A stretch of DNA of 64,000 bases from Chaenocephalus aceratus. Taxonomy: Eukaryota; Chordata; Actinopteri; Perciformes; Channichthyidae. The stretch is from positions 31,279,023 to 31,343,022 of the forward strand of contig CM043797.1 of the NCBI GenBank assembly GCA_023974075.1, in the 5' to 3' direction. This document shows, piece by piece, positions 37,345-49,473 of this stretch. Made by a program: the position numbers and the translations under genes. The notes beneath the pieces are model-generated. The model was not told the DNA's origin. It made no database searches and saw only the letters and a list, made by a program, of their open reading frames with translations. Position 1 is the stretch's first letter, and every line of letters begins with the position of its first letter.

Positions 37345-39083
37345 CTGTGGGAGTATTTGCTAATGATTTGAGTGATCACTGTGTTGTACAGTAGCAACAA
37401 TTAGGGACACCAAGGTCCAAAAGGGTAAACCTTGCATTATCATTAAGAGAGACATAAAACATCGTGTGGAGCAGGGTTTTGTACATGATCTGTTTGGTTT
37501 TGATTGGGGAAAAATCGATCTGTGTGACTGCATAGTCTTATTTTTATCTTGGTTTTATGGAAATTATTGATAGACATGCACCCCTGCGTACATTTTGAGT
37601 GAAGGGATGAGACAATCCTTGGTTTTCTGCTGAACTGTCTAGTCTCCTACATGAGAGAAACAAGGCCTGGGCAAAGGCTAGGCAATCAGGCTCAGAGGTA
37701 GAATGGCTTCGTTTTAGGCAGCTAAGGAATAGCTTCACATCAGTCACATATCAAAAGTGCTGAGTCCAAGTATTATCTGTCACTTACCACAAAGAACCTG
37801 AATAATCTTAGAACATTTTGGAAAGCCATAACATTGTTATCCGCCGGTGAAATCCGTAATGAGCTACCTCCGTGCATTACCACAGCATCTGGCACTATAT
37901 CGGACAGGGCTACTATGTTAAATTGTTTTAATGAGCATTTTGTGTCCTGTGGCTCTCTGTTTAATTCAGTTACTAACTCTGCTACTGTGATCACCACAGT
38001 CTGTGACTCTGAACAATGTGACTATGAAAAACGTGGTTTGGTAAACCCTTTCAGTTTTTTTCTGTTTACTATTGAAGCCGTTCATGAAGCCTTAACCAGA
38101 TCCTAAGAAACCGCCTGGTCCGGACAACGTAGAACCTTTCTTTTTAAAGATAGCTGCAGATTTGATTGCACCACCTCTTACTTCTATTTTTAACCTCTCC
38201 CTCAGCACGAACACAATTCCAAAAATATGGAAGTCAGCTTATGTCCTTCCTCCACTAAAAGGTGGGGAGGCCACTTTATTAAATAATTATAGGCCCATCT
38301 CTAAATTATCAGTTCTGGCCAAGGTTCTTGAAAGCCTAGTGAGTGAGCAGGTAAAGGTGTTTTTATGTAAAAATGACATCCTATGTAAACATCAGTCAGG
38401 TTTCAGAAAGCAACATAGCACCATCACTGCGACAATGAAAGTGGTGAATGATATTGCTAATATCTTAGATAATAAGCTTTCCAAAGCTTTCGATACGGTC
38501 GATCATCGCATCTTGAAGCAGAGGCTGGCCAGTATTGGCATATCCAGCCATGCAGTAGAGTGGTTTGTGAACTCCCTCTCTGAAAGGTCCCAATGTGTTC
38601 AGTTTGATGGGCTCACTTCTGAGGGGTTAAACATTACTAATGGCGTGTTTTAGGTCCACTTTTATTCTCCATCTATATCAACAGCTTAGGTCAAAATGTG
38701 GATGAAGCAACTTTACATTTTTATGCGGAAGATACCATGATGTACTGTGTAGGTCCCTCCATTAAGGAGGCTGTTGTTAAATTACAGGCTGTTTTTAATA
38801 TTATTCAGACTCAGCTCTCTGTTGATAAAACCAAGGTAATGCTATTTTCAAAAGCCAAATAGACACCGGAGACCACGTTGGATATTGTCACTATGCAAGG
38901 AAAAGTACTTGAAGTGGTTGTCTGTTATAAATACCTTGGTATCTGGCTTGATGATTGCCTCTCTTTTAAACTTCAGGTCAATAACCTGCTTAAAAAGCTG
39001 AGGGTTAGACTAGGTTTCTTTTTCAGAAATAAGTCCTGTTTCTCATTTGAAGCCAGGAAAAGGCTAGTCACTGTGACCTTGTA
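37345..39083 (+). mobile_element. Rex1/CR1-like LINE, host copy of a nested insertion
   Basis: Same family as 2254-3229. It starts inside the endonuclease domain (LSDHCVV reading near 37374) and runs through the linker and reverse transcriptase. At 39083 it stops abruptly after 'gtcactgtgacctt', which matches 2527-2540 of the other copy. About 70 bases of the same family resume at 44121, so the 5-kb L2 block between is an insertion. About 180 bp of the family present in the first copy are missing at the break. Confidence 0.82.
37834..39083 (+). pseudogene. Rex1/CR1-like reverse transcriptase, degenerate
   Basis: Coding sequence in several frames. 37834-38106 carries the linker; 38162-38653 carries LNNYRPISKLSVLAKVLE, HQSGFRKQHSTITATMK and KAFDTVDHRIL; 38878-39084 carries CYKYLGIWLDDCLSF. 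There are small deletions before SKAFDTVDH and at the end of the NGV-PQGS motif (the frame stops at 38651). The catalytic YADD reads YAED at 38722-38733. It cannot encode an active enzyme. Confidence 0.85.
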
Positions 39084-39257
39084 AGGATCAAGTGGAGGGA
39101 ATCCTCCGGTTTCTACACGGACCACTATTGCGGTAAGCATGTTGTAACTTCTGGTTGTTGTTGTCATCTCAGGGTATCCCGTGTGCCTGTTCTGTTGCTG
39201 ATAGCTTATTATCTTAACTTAATCGATCGTTTTAAAACTCTTGATCACGGCAACTGC

Positions 39258-39783
39258 TAGAATTCACTTCAAGACACTGGTACTTGCGTACCATGCTGCG
39301 AATGGATCTGGCCCTTCCTACATCCAGGACATGGTTAAACCGTACACCCCAGCGCGTGCACTTCGCTCTGCATCAGCCAAACGACTCGCTGCACCCTCGC
39401 TGCGAGGGGGACCCAAGTTCCCATCAGCAAAAACACGTGGGTTTGCTATCCTGGCTCCTAAATGGTGGAATGAGCTCCCCATTGACATCAGGACGGCAGA
39501 AAGCTTACACACCTTCCGGCGCACACTGAAAACTCATCTCTTTCGACTCCACTTCGAGCGATAGAATGACTAACAAAGAACTGCTAACAGAGCACTTATA
39601 TACTAATAAAGGACTGGCTTATCTAAAGCCAGTTGAGTAGCACTTGAAATGATTGGCTCTATGAAACATGATGTACTTATATGATTCTGTTTTCCTCAAG
39701 GTTGTGTCTTCCTGGTCGAATGTACTTATTGTAAGTCGCTTTGGATAAAAGCGTCAGCTAAATGCAATGTAATGTAATGTAAT
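39258..39783 (+). mobile_element. L2-like LINE 3' fragment with 9-bp TSD
   Basis: A 5'-truncated insertion bounded by GGCAACTGC at 39249-39257 and 39784-39792. It ends with 'gtaagtcgctttggataaaa', then 'gcgtcagctaaatgcaatgt' and (AATGT)n, the common fish L2-family 3' terminus. The coding part is the extreme C-terminus of the polyprotein (ARIHFKTLVLAYHAANG, APKWWNELPIDIRTAESL, FRRTLKTHLFRLHF), an open frame up to 39564. It is a different subfamily from the L2 copy that contains it. Confidence 0.88.
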
Positions 39784-39925
39784 GGCAACTGCCTGACGTT
39801 GTAATCACACGTTACTACAGCTTAAGCACTCACAACTCTCCTTCTCTTAGCGACTGTAACTCCACAGTTGCCTACACTCTTTTTCGGATTTGCTAACGGT
39901 AGCTACTTTAGCTTGATAGCTAGCC

Positions 39926-41068
39926 ATGGCTCTTTCCCCACCCTTGGGTGTTATTTCCTGCTCTTCCTGTCTCATATTTGGTTACTTCCCTGCCTCCTTT
40001 ACTGGTACCGATACATGTGTTAAATGTAGTATAGTTGTTAGGTTGGAGGCGGGAATCATAGCCATAGAAGCCCGGCTCCGCATCTTAGAAAGTAACTCAG
40101 CTACAGTAAAGCCCATGTTAGCCAGTGCGGACCGGCAAAAGGTAGCTCCTCTTAGCCGTCCCCCGGCAACTCCCGAGCAGCAGGGAGACTGGGTGACCAG
40201 GAGGCGGAGTCGCAGTCTTACACGCTTCTCTGCGCTCTCTCATAGGCAGTCATCCATAGGAATCCCGAACCCAATAAAATACCCAATATTAACGGTGTGT
40301 GTGTCTGCCCAAGGACAATTTAAGGTAAAACCTAATAGAGGTGTCATACATAATAACCTAATAAAAGTAAATGTAACAACTACCACAGTGCAACAAAACA
40401 GGAAGATTAAATGTGGTCTCTTAAACATAAGATCTCTAGCATCTAAAGCAATATTGGTAAATTATTTAATATCAGATTAGAATATTGATATATGCTGTCT
40501 CACTGAAACTTGGTTGAGACATGAAGAATATGTCAGCATAAATGAGGCCACTCCACCCAGCCATATCAACACTCATATTGCTCGAGGCACGGGCCGAGGA
40601 GGTGGAGTTGCAGCAATCTTTGACTCAAGTTTGCTTATCAATACTAAACCAAAATTAAATCATACCTCCTTTGAAAGCCTCGTTTTTAGTCTTACGCATC
40701 CGACCTGGAAAACTTTGCAGCCAATCTTATTTGTTACAGTGTACCGTGCACCAGGTCCTTATTCAGAATTCTTATCAGAATTCTCTGAGTTTTTATCAAC
40801 TTTGGTTCTTAAAACAGACAAAGTAATTATCGTAGGTGACTTTAATATTTATGTTGACGATGATAAAAATAGCCTTACTGTTGCATTTAACTCTATATTA
40901 GATTCTGTTGGTTTCTGTCAGAGTGTAAATAAACCAACCCACTGCTATAATCACACTCTCAACCTTGTTCTGACTTATGGTTTTGAAATTGAGCAACTAT
41001 TAGTCGAACCGCATAATCCTGCTTTATCTGACCATTTCTTAGTAACTTTTGAAATACTATTACGATAG
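39926..41068 (+). pseudogene. L2 ORF N-terminal part: endonuclease
   Basis: It starts with a Cys-bearing leader (MALSPPLGVISCSSCLIF) and runs into the AP endonuclease: KIKCGLLNIRSLASKA, then an in-frame TAG at 40478-40480, CCLTETWL, VIIVGDFNIYVDDD and SDHFLVTF. The frame closes at 41066-41068. Translation resumes in a shifted frame for the linker (41069-41410). The domain order fits the single long ORF of L2-clade LINEs. Confidence 0.85.
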
Positions 41069-41423
41069 ACTACAAAGCATTAGTCAAAAGCTCTTGCAGC
41101 AGAAACCTATCTGTTAGTGCTATAGCCACATTTAAGGAAGAGATTCCACCAATACTTAACTCGATAGCATGTCTGCATGTAAGGGAGGAAACTTATACAA
41201 AATGTACACCACCCCAAATTGATCATGTTGTTGATAGTGCTACAGATGCGCTGCGAATAAAATTAGACTCTGTTGCTCCTTTGAAAAAGAAGAAAATAAA
41301 ACAACATAGATTAGCTCCATGGCATAATTCGGAAACCCGCAAAATAAAGCAAAAGGACAACTTGAAAGGATATGGCGTTCCACTAAACTTGAAGAATCTT
41401 GTTTAATTTGGCATATTACTAAT

Positions 41424-41812
41424 AATTAATAATAATTCCTTACATTTATTATAGCAAAGCGCATATATCATACACCACCCACAGGAGCAAGTTCAGGTGA
41501 AGTGTCTTGCCCAAGGACACACCGGCTTTACAGACGCAGCAGCAGCGGGTTTCACCCCTTGATCTGATTATCATTGCACAGCCCACTGCGCCACACCGTC
41601 CATCCTCGAAGTCATCGAGGCGCTTTTACAAGTACACATTGGTATTATACATGTACAATACCCACAGGAGTAAATCCGGGTGAAGTGTCTTGCCCAAGGA
41701 CACAACGGCCTGACGCAGTGGCGGGAGGAGCAGGTTTCGAACTGGAGTTCCCCAGCACTCCCCCTTGATCTGATGATCGGATGCACAGACCACTGCGCCA
41801 CCCGTCCCACAA
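41424..41812. mobile_element. SINE-like insertion, two related modules
   Basis: Two direct modules, about 41440-41604 and 41622-41812, share 'ggtgaagtgtcttgcccaag' followed by 'gacaca'. Both end in 'cttgatctgatnatc..gcacag.ccactgcgccac'. The block interrupts the L2 ORF between linker and reverse transcriptase. The 'cttgcccaagg..caca' box and 'ggtttcgaactgg' resemble the MIR/SINE core region, which is an inference. I could not fix exact ends or a target duplication. Confidence 0.6.
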
Positions 41813-41819
41813 TTACTGT

Positions 41820-43680
41820 TGATGAATATAAGAAAGCACTGCGTAAAGCGAGAGCAGCCTACTACTCTTCATTAATAGATGAGAATAAGAATAATGCAAG
41901 ATTTCTTTTCAACACTGTAGCCAGGCTGACAGAGAGCCACAGCTCGATTGAGCCTTCTATTCCCATAGCACTCAGTAGTAATGATTGTATGTGCTTTTTT
42001 AACGATAAAATTGTTACTCTTAGAAACAAAATTAATGACCTCTTGCCTTTGACCAGTATACAGTAGTGTTATCAACAGCTCCCGGAAATGTAAGTTCTAA
42101 TATTACACTAGATAGTAAACTAGAATGCTTTTCAGCCATAAACCTTGAACAATTAAATTCAATGATTCTCTCTTCTAAACCATCAACGTGCATGTTAGAC
42201 CCAATTCCAACTAAGCTGTTGAAGGAAGTGTTTCCATTAATTAGCACTTCTTTATTAAATATTATGAATATGTCCTTATTATCAAGCTATGTTCCACAAT
42301 CATTCAAAGTAGCAGTGATAAAACCGCTTCTTAAAAAGCACAACCTCGATCCAGAGGTTTTAGCCAACTATAGACCTATTTCTAATCTTCCGTTCCTCTA
42401 AAAGATTCTTGAGAAAGCGGTCGCAAAACAGTTGTGTGATTACTTAAAAAACAATGATTTATTTGAAGATTTTCAGTCTGGCTTTAGAACACATCATAGC
42501 ACAGAGACAGCTCTGGTTATTGTCACAAATGACATTCTAATAGCCTCAGACAAGGGACTTGTCTCTATTCTTGTTTTGCTCAATCTCAGTGCTGCATTTG
42601 ATACTATTGACCATGATATCCTATTGCAAAGACTAGAGCACTTAGTTGGCATACAGGGAACTGCTTTAGGCTGGTTTAGGTCCTATCTATCTGAACGCTC
42701 TCAGTTTGTACGTGTTAACGATGAATCTTCCACGCAAACCAAAGTTAGCCATGGAGTGCCACAGGGCTCAGTGCTCGGACCTATTTTGTTCACATTATAT
42801 ATGCTTCCGTTAGGCAATATTATAAGGAATCATTCTGTAAACTTTCATTGTTATGCGGATGATACTCAACTATATTTATCAATCAAGCCTGATGAAATTA
42901 ATCATCTAAATACAATTCAAGACTGCCTTAAGGACTTAAAAACGTGGATGACCTTAAACACGACCAAAACTGAAGTTATTGTACTTGGCCCGAAGAATCT
43001 ACGAAACAAATTATCTAAAGATATACTAACTATGGATGGCATTAATTTGGCCTCCAGTGAGACTGTAAGGAATCTTGGTGTTATATTTAATCAGGATTTA
43101 TCCTTTAACGCCCACATAAAATCAATTTCAAGGACCGCCTACTTCCATCTACGTAACATTGCAAAAATCAGGCATATCTTGCCTCAAAACGATGCAGAGA
43201 AACTAGTCCATGCATTTGTTACTTCTAGGCTGGATTATTGTAACTCTTTATTATCAGGGAGTACCAAGAAGTTAGTCAAGTCGCTTCAGCTGATTCAAAA
43301 TGCTGCGGCTCGTGTAGTAACCAGAGTTAGGAAAAGGGACCACATTACTCCTGTTCTGGCTGCCTTACACTGGCTCCCTATAGAACACAGGATAGAATTT
43401 AAAATTCTTCTTCTCGCCTACAAAGCCCTTAATGGGCAGGCGCCATCTTACCTTAAATAACTCATTATACCCTACTGTCCTACTAGGGCATTGCGTTGCA
43501 AGAATGCAGGGTTGTTGGTTGTTCCTAGAGTCTCTAAAAGTACAATGGGAGCCAGAGCCTTTTCTTATCAAGCTCCACATTTGTGGAATCAGCTTCCAGT
43601 TTGTGTTCGGGCGGCAGACACCCTATCCGTTTTTAAGAGTGCGCTTAAGACCTTCCTTTTTGATAAAGCTTATAGTTAGG
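41820..43680 (+). pseudogene. L2 ORF C-terminal part: reverse transcriptase
   Basis: Segments in order: linker with YKKALRKARAAYYSSLID (41820-42066), then NYRPISNLPFL (stop TAA near 42399), [54 protein letters not shown], the catalytic [10 protein letters not shown] (about 42853), [25 protein letters not shown] and LHWLPI. A stop follows at 43459 and then the terminal APHLWNQLPVCVRAADTL and FLFDKAYS. The catalytic residues survive but at least three stops and frame changes disable it. Confidence 0.88.
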
Positions 43681-44120
43681 GCTGATTAGATTCAGCCCCT
43701 AGTTTTGCTGATATAGGCTTAGTTTGTCGGGGGACATCTTACTTCTTCCTTCTCTCTGTCTATACCTTTGTACTCTCATGTTCCGATTAACCCAGCTTCC
43801 CCAAATTTCTTTATTTTTGGTGTCTATATACGCCGGGATCCGGAGTCATGGATGATCCTGCGGTCCTGTGTCCTGGATCGCGAGCCCTGGATCGAGAGTC
43901 GTGGCTGTGGTCCTGGATCATCGGTCCTGGATGGATATCCTCGTGGATTCATCTTCCTATTATACACACATGTATTTCCAAACATTTGGACTACCTACGT
44001 TGCAAATTTATATTTTTTTCAATTTACACACGGCATCTATTGCACGTCTGTCTGTCCTGGGAGAGGGATCCCTCCCCTGTTGCTCTCCCTGAGGTTTCTC
44101 CCATTTTTCCCTTTAGGCAG

Positions 44121-44190
44121 GTTTGCCTTCACTAACTGTACGGAGGCTCTGTCACTGGTACATGTTTATCGATAAAGCCATGTTGGGTAA
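44121..44190 (+). mobile_element. resumption of the split Rex1/CR1-like LINE
   Basis: 'ctgtacggaggctctgtcac' and 'ataaagccatgttggg' match 2738-2793 of the copy at 2254-3229 with few differences. It marks the right edge of the L2 insertion. The match fades after about 44190. Confidence 0.75.
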
Positions 44191-44212
44191 AGGACTGTTT
44201 TAGGTTCGAGAC

Positions 44213-44330
44213 ACACACACTGTGTGTGTGTGTGTGTGTGGGGGGGGGGAGACAGAGAGAGAGAGAGAGCGAGAGAGAGCTAGAGAGAGAGGGAGAGAGG
44301 GAGAGAGGGAGAGAGAGGAGAGGGAGAGCT
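44213..44330. repeat. composite (GT)n / poly-G / (GA)n microsatellite
   Basis: GT units, a nine-G run, then about 85 bases of GA-rich repeats with GGGAGA variants. Confidence 0.93.
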
Positions 44331-47300
44331 CATTGTACAGCTCATAGCCAACTCAGTCTAAATAGCTCCTTAGGGAATCACCAAGAAGAAACAATCGATT
44401 TCAACAATGGATGGCTTGAAGAACGCAAAAAAAAGAGATGGCTGTGGCGGTGCCATTTCCTTTAATTCCAGCCATTTCCTTGTAACTATTAGCATCCTAA
44501 TTTCCCTCACTTACTGTATTAACGTATTTCTTTATAAAAAGCGAAGTAATGACAGAGGTGTTTCTGGAGCTGTAATGACAACTTCTCAACACCTGAATAT
44601 ACTCCAAGGGGTTCACCTCTCTCCATTTGGTCAGCTGTGAGCTTAATGATGTGATTGGGTTATCCCTTAAAACCCAATTAAAGTAGTCACAATAAGTGGA
44701 TCGTATCTATAGCTGCTTACATGTAATCATTTAATTGGTGTACTATCTGCTTTCTCTTATCTTTGGATTCACCTTGTTTGTAATGATAATTGTTTGGCTT
44801 AACAGTAGTACACACAAGTTGAATGTGATGTGCACAAGGAGGGGTTGGGGGGTGCATTTCCTCTTTGAAATGTAACAGAATCCAAACTCCCTGTTGTTTT
44901 TCTATAATGGTACAATAATATTTACTTGATACTCCATTATGTCAGCTTCTGGGAATAATCCTTGAATCACCCAGCAATTAAGTACCGTACAGTGTCATAT
45001 TGTTGGACGAGAACATGACTCTTTAATAACCTGGTTAATTTTTTAACAAGCACTTTCACATGTCAAAATAAATGTTGAGCATAGACCTATTAGTCTTTAC
45101 TGGATTGTGCTTGATCTCAAGTGGCTCAAAAGCTATTAAAATAATTAGATAATGGTGTGCATGTGTGTGCATTATTGCCATTAGTTATTAGTGTCGTTTG
45201 TATCTAGTTGTTTGATTTGTAACCTGCCATGAATCATCGAAATGGATGTCCATTCTCCACAAATGATAAATGGAAATACAAACACTCTGACATTAGTTTG
45301 ACCTGAAATGTACCAAAACAATAATGTCCTCCATAAACCAACAGAGATGTCAGCCATGAATATCTCTAAGAGGCTTTGAATTATACTGGTGCGTTTTTGT
45401 TTGGTCAAGCAATTTGGATCTTAATCTCATGGGTGTTATTTTAAAATCCACTTTATGAAGTATGAAGCTAGCCAGCCGGTGGAGCAGATGCAGATGTTCT
45501 CAAGGTAAACGAGCCAGAACAACCTCACAGACAACAACTGCGATGTGTCAGGGGAAAGCAGGAGATCCTCTAATAATGGTGCATAATAAAAACAATACAA
45601 ATGAAAATAAAAAGTGTTAGGATGTAATCAGTCAGCTCCCTGTCTCTGCCTCCCTCCTCACCTCCTCTCTCCGCCGCAGGCCTCATTATAGAGTGCTTTG
45701 GAGATCGGCTAAGATGCCGCCCCAACGATGAGAGAACAATTACTGTCAGAAGGCATCACTCTCTGCGTATTCTGACACTCCTCAAGGGCCATTATCTCAC
45801 ATCAGTTTAGTGCATACAGATGAACACAGACGATTCAGAGCTGCAAACAAAGCTGTTCAGGCAAACAAAAGAAACATGCCAGCAAGACAGGGAAATACTA
45901 AACATTTGGTTTTACTGTACCCATCTGTGCCTTCTTAATATTCATCATAAGGACTGGATTGAAGTGCATGCCAACATTAACGTTTTGTGTTTCCTCTTGT
46001 GTTCTCCCTAAATAAATTGGTTGTTATTTGGTGGCCATCAAAGAAAAGGGGAGATGCCATTGCTTCACTGCTGGCTCAAAATCAAGTGTGGATGTATGCG
46101 TGTCCTTGAAGTCAACTTACCACACGTAAAGTAGCATATTGGACCAAACTGACTTAACTTGCTTGAAATACAAAGCAGCATGTCAATATGGAAGGCATTG
46201 AACAGAAGAAACCTTGCTAACACTAACGGTGCAATTAACTATTGATATTGCTTGAATCAATTAGATGGAGACTGTCTGAGAGTTTCTAACCCAGACTCTC
46301 AAGGGGAATCCAGAGGGTAAGTCCTTCATAGACTACTATTGGTTAGAGTGATCATTAGCTCTAATATGCTGGAGCCAGCATAACATGTGGAGTTTATTTC
46401 ATAGTTCTTTTCGGGTCACTAATATTCACTCGCTTCTCGCCGGCCTGCCAGCCAGAAGATAATGAATGGGTTTAGTTCACTGCGAGGAATCTTTCTTTTT
46501 ATCAGTTCAATTTCAGTAGTAAAAAATGATGAATCATATAAAACATTGTGAGGATTTTCTTTCTATCTTGACAACCATTTGGAATTCTGTTCATTCACTT
46601 TCTGCTTGGATCATGCTTAACCCTCCATTCATTACAGATAACAACTGAATACAAGGTTTTCTTGCTCAAAGTCCACTGCAGAGTTGCGCTGTAAAAGGAT
46701 GTACAGTATCGCCAAAGCCTTAATGTCATATCTTCGATAATACTGTATGTAAATTATTTCTGTAGGTACATTTCTTGCAATATAAGTACCATGAAAATAC
46801 CTCCTGCTAAAGGGTCTGTCTGTGGCCACTATTTTCAACATGTATCAAATGGTGAAATCGCACATCTAATATCGACTTCAATTATATTCTCTCTGCGTTT
46901 CATCGAGTTCCTATGAAAGGAATTAACACTTTAGCCCTCAAGCTTCCACACATTTCTGTCATACCTTTTTTGCCATGTATTCTCTCGGCAAATGACACAT
47001 TCCAATTCCCTTTACACTTAATTAATTAATTAATTAATTAAGGGAAGTATTAATTCTGATACACAACATACTGAAGAGATGTTCAGTGTGTCACAATCAG
47101 TTCCCCACACTACCACTCACAGGACACAATCCCCTATCTGTTTAACAGCTGTTAACACGTGTTGGAGACTCTTGGCAAGACCCGTAACACCTATCAGCTG
47201 CCATATTTTTATAACAAGTCCAGACCCCATTTACACCTGGTATTATGCAATCTTAATAAATTAATAAAAGGTGATACATAAATGTCTAGATGTATCACAT

Positions 47301-47756
47301 TTCCTATATTATGGGTGCCACTTGTTGTGTTTAGGAGGCCAAAAAAGATTTAAAGAAAATACTTTGGCCTGTGAGAAAGACGGTGATGCCAGCAAACTGC
47401 AGCGCAAACTTGTGACAAGATGTTTTAGCACAAGAGCACAAAATGAATAAACAGTCAGATTCCTGCCAGGAAAAGACCTTTGGGATGTGAATATTTGCAT
47501 GGCTGACAGGCAATGGAATAATCGTTCCATTTTATATGAGGTTATAAATCTCTAATGTTGCTTTTTTCTTTCTACTCCTTTCGGCACTAATTATGTGCCA
47601 TTATTTTGAGTGAATCTCTGGCTTTGTAATGTTTTTTGTATGGATTCATGATGTAGCCCTGGGCATTTTATTAATGTAAGTGTCTATATTGTAGTAAAGT
47701 CAGATGCCAAATAAGACAGTCAAACAGTGAAGGGGCCCGTCTGACACTGTTTACTT
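44331..47756. other. unannotated DNA
   Basis: No gene recognised. A small ATTA repeat lies at 47019-47040. The interval 45640-45810 has balanced composition and no repeat signature and could be conserved non-coding DNA; this is a guess from composition only. Confidence 0.35.
47019..47040. repeat. (TTAA)n short tandem repeat
   Basis: Five to six TTAA units in tandem. Confidence 0.85.
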
Positions 47757-47780
47757 GTTCTCATTCATAACACTCCGTTC

Positions 47781-47945
47781 GATGTCTCACTATGGGATGC
47801 GCCTCATCGCGGAGCAAACAGAAGCATCAATCTCATTACGCCAATCCTGATTGGCTGGTGATCTTGACGTCAACGTCAGGGAATCACCCCCTATAAGTAG
47901 CTTGCGCCACGACTCATGCGTCATTCAAACACCTCTTCTCGCTTC
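47781..47945 (+). repeat. DIRS left inverted terminal repeat
   Basis: About 165 bases, 'gatgtctcactatgggatgc' through 'cctcttctcgcttc', inverted relative to 56645-56812. The two differ by a small indel near 'gaggtg(ctta)tttt' and a few bases. The outer 24 bases (47757-47780) are unique to this end. Confidence 0.95.
47892..47897 (+). promoter_or_regulatory. possible TATA box in DIRS terminal repeat
   Basis: TATAAG within 'cccctataagtagc' near the inner part of the left ITR, pointing toward ORF1 (start 48428). The same motif occurs inverted in the right ITR. DIRS terminal repeats are thought to drive transcription; the position is plausible but unproven. Confidence 0.35.
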
Positions 47946-48027
47946 AGAGCACATCTCTACAGTAGCCGGACAAGCTTAACAGTACACAGACTGAACCCAA
48001 ATCCAAAACATTGCGGTCGACGGGCGC

Positions 48028-48071
48028 TCGCCGGCTACTCGCCGGCTACTCGCCGGCTACTCGCCGACTAC
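48028..48071 (+). repeat. 11-bp tandem repeat in DIRS leader
   Basis: Four copies of TCGCCGGCTAC, the last with one change (TCGCCGACTAC). It lies between the left ITR and ORF1. Confidence 0.92.
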
Positions 48072-48427
48072 TCCTTCTGCTTCGCAAGAAGACGGTAATA
48101 CTAACGCCAGTTAGTATTAAAATCAACCTCGCCGTTTCTTTCCCCGGAAAGTAAGGTAAGGTTTTGATTTTTCTCAAGCTAGCTACGCACCTGTTGCTAG
48201 CTAGCTTCCCCTTACTACCGACACCACGGTAGCGAGGACGCTTTTCTTTTTCTCTCCCACGGAGGAGAAAAGGATTAGAAGTATATTGACACACCAGTCA
48301 ATATTCTTTGAAAACAAAGGACCCACACCGTCCCCTTTTCTCCGGATTAAGGACGGGTCGGTAACACATTTCTCTCAACGACGTACCTGTTACGAGCGGG
48401 TCCTCTCCACGCCACGAGGCGAACAAG

Positions 48428-49473
48428 ATGGACGCCTCTCCCCCTCACACCAGAGGAGTCAGGGACTCGGAGGCTCGGTCATGCGGCTGCGGGTTGAAGA
48501 TAGCAGGCACAGACTCACACCAGGTCTGCTCGTCCTGCTTCGGGCTGGAACACGCCCAGGAGGCTATCGACAACCCCGGCTCGTGTGGGCATTGTGCCCG
48601 TTTCACCCGAAAGAGCCTCCACCGACGGCTAGCACACCAAGCTAGCTTGTTGGAACGGGACTCCCTCATGTCCACTGATTCGCCGTTTGGCAATCGAGAC
48701 ACGGGGGCGTCCGCCGCAGAGACGTCCGCCGCAGAGACTGAGCCCCTCACTGTGTCGGTCTGGGGCTCACTAACAGCGGCAGCTGCGGAACCGGGATCCC
48801 ACACCGTGTCAGGCCGGGACCCGGTGGCGGCAAGAGACGCGGGAACGGAGCCCCACGCCTCACGAGGCGGGAGCTCCCGGCGAGACCTCACCATGGTCTC
48901 GCCCGCGGAGGATGTCCTGGAATTAGACTACATGGAGGACGAAGAGGACACCTCTGAGTCCCTCCTGTCTGATTCGGATGAGCAAGAAGAAGATATCTTC
49001 ATGTCATCGGCTCAAACGGCAAAGCCGGGAGCGATGGCTGCTCTCCCGGGCGATAGCACACCAGCTTCGCCCCGTCTGAGCATGGACCTGCAGGCCGCAT
49101 GTCAGCGCACTGCGTCCAGGCTAGACATCCCGTGGCCCGAAATGGCCAAGGAGACCGCCAGGTCCCGTTACGAGGGGAAACATTCTCCCCAAGCAACGAG
49201 GACAAGGAGGCAACTCCTCCCGGTCTTCCCGGAGATGTTGGATGAGGTGTCGGTCTCGTGGAGGGACCGACCCTTTAGCAACAAGGCCCCAATTCAGGGT
49301 GCCTTGTTCCTAGACTGCGACGGTATGGAGAGGCTCGGCCTGCTCCGCATACCGCCGATGGAACTGCTGGTGGCAGCCCACCTCCTACCGAGGATGGGCC
49401 CGTCACCAAGCAGGAACCCCACGCTGCCAGCGAAGGTGGACCGTTTCCAGTCGACCATGACTGAACGGTCCTA
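48428..49473 (+). pseudogene. DIRS ORF1 (Gag-like), 5' part
   Basis: An open frame from ATG 48428. The N-terminal region has paired cysteines (CGCGLK, CSSCFGLEH, CGHC), suggesting a zinc-binding knuckle. An acidic stretch around MEDEEDTSESLLSDSDEQEED follows, then the start of the conserved Gag core (DRFQSTMTERSYR). At 49473 the gene is cut by a DNA insertion and reads on into foreign sequence to a stop at 49517-49519. The protein would package element RNA; that role is by family analogy. Confidence 0.82.

Larger units (their letters stand above)
39084..44120 (+). mobile_element. L2-like LINE, long degenerate copy (nested)
   Basis: A nearly complete L2-type element: 5' leader (39084-39248 and 39792-39925), endonuclease, reverse transcriptase and 3' UTR ('ccctgaggtttctcccattt' at 44087-44106, a phrase typical of fish L2 3' ends). 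It sits inside the Rex1/CR1-like LINE. It was hit later by an L2 3' fragment at 39258-39783 and by a SINE-like block at 41424-41812. Several stops and frameshifts make it a dead copy. Both edges are inferred from where the host family stops and resumes. Confidence 0.82.
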
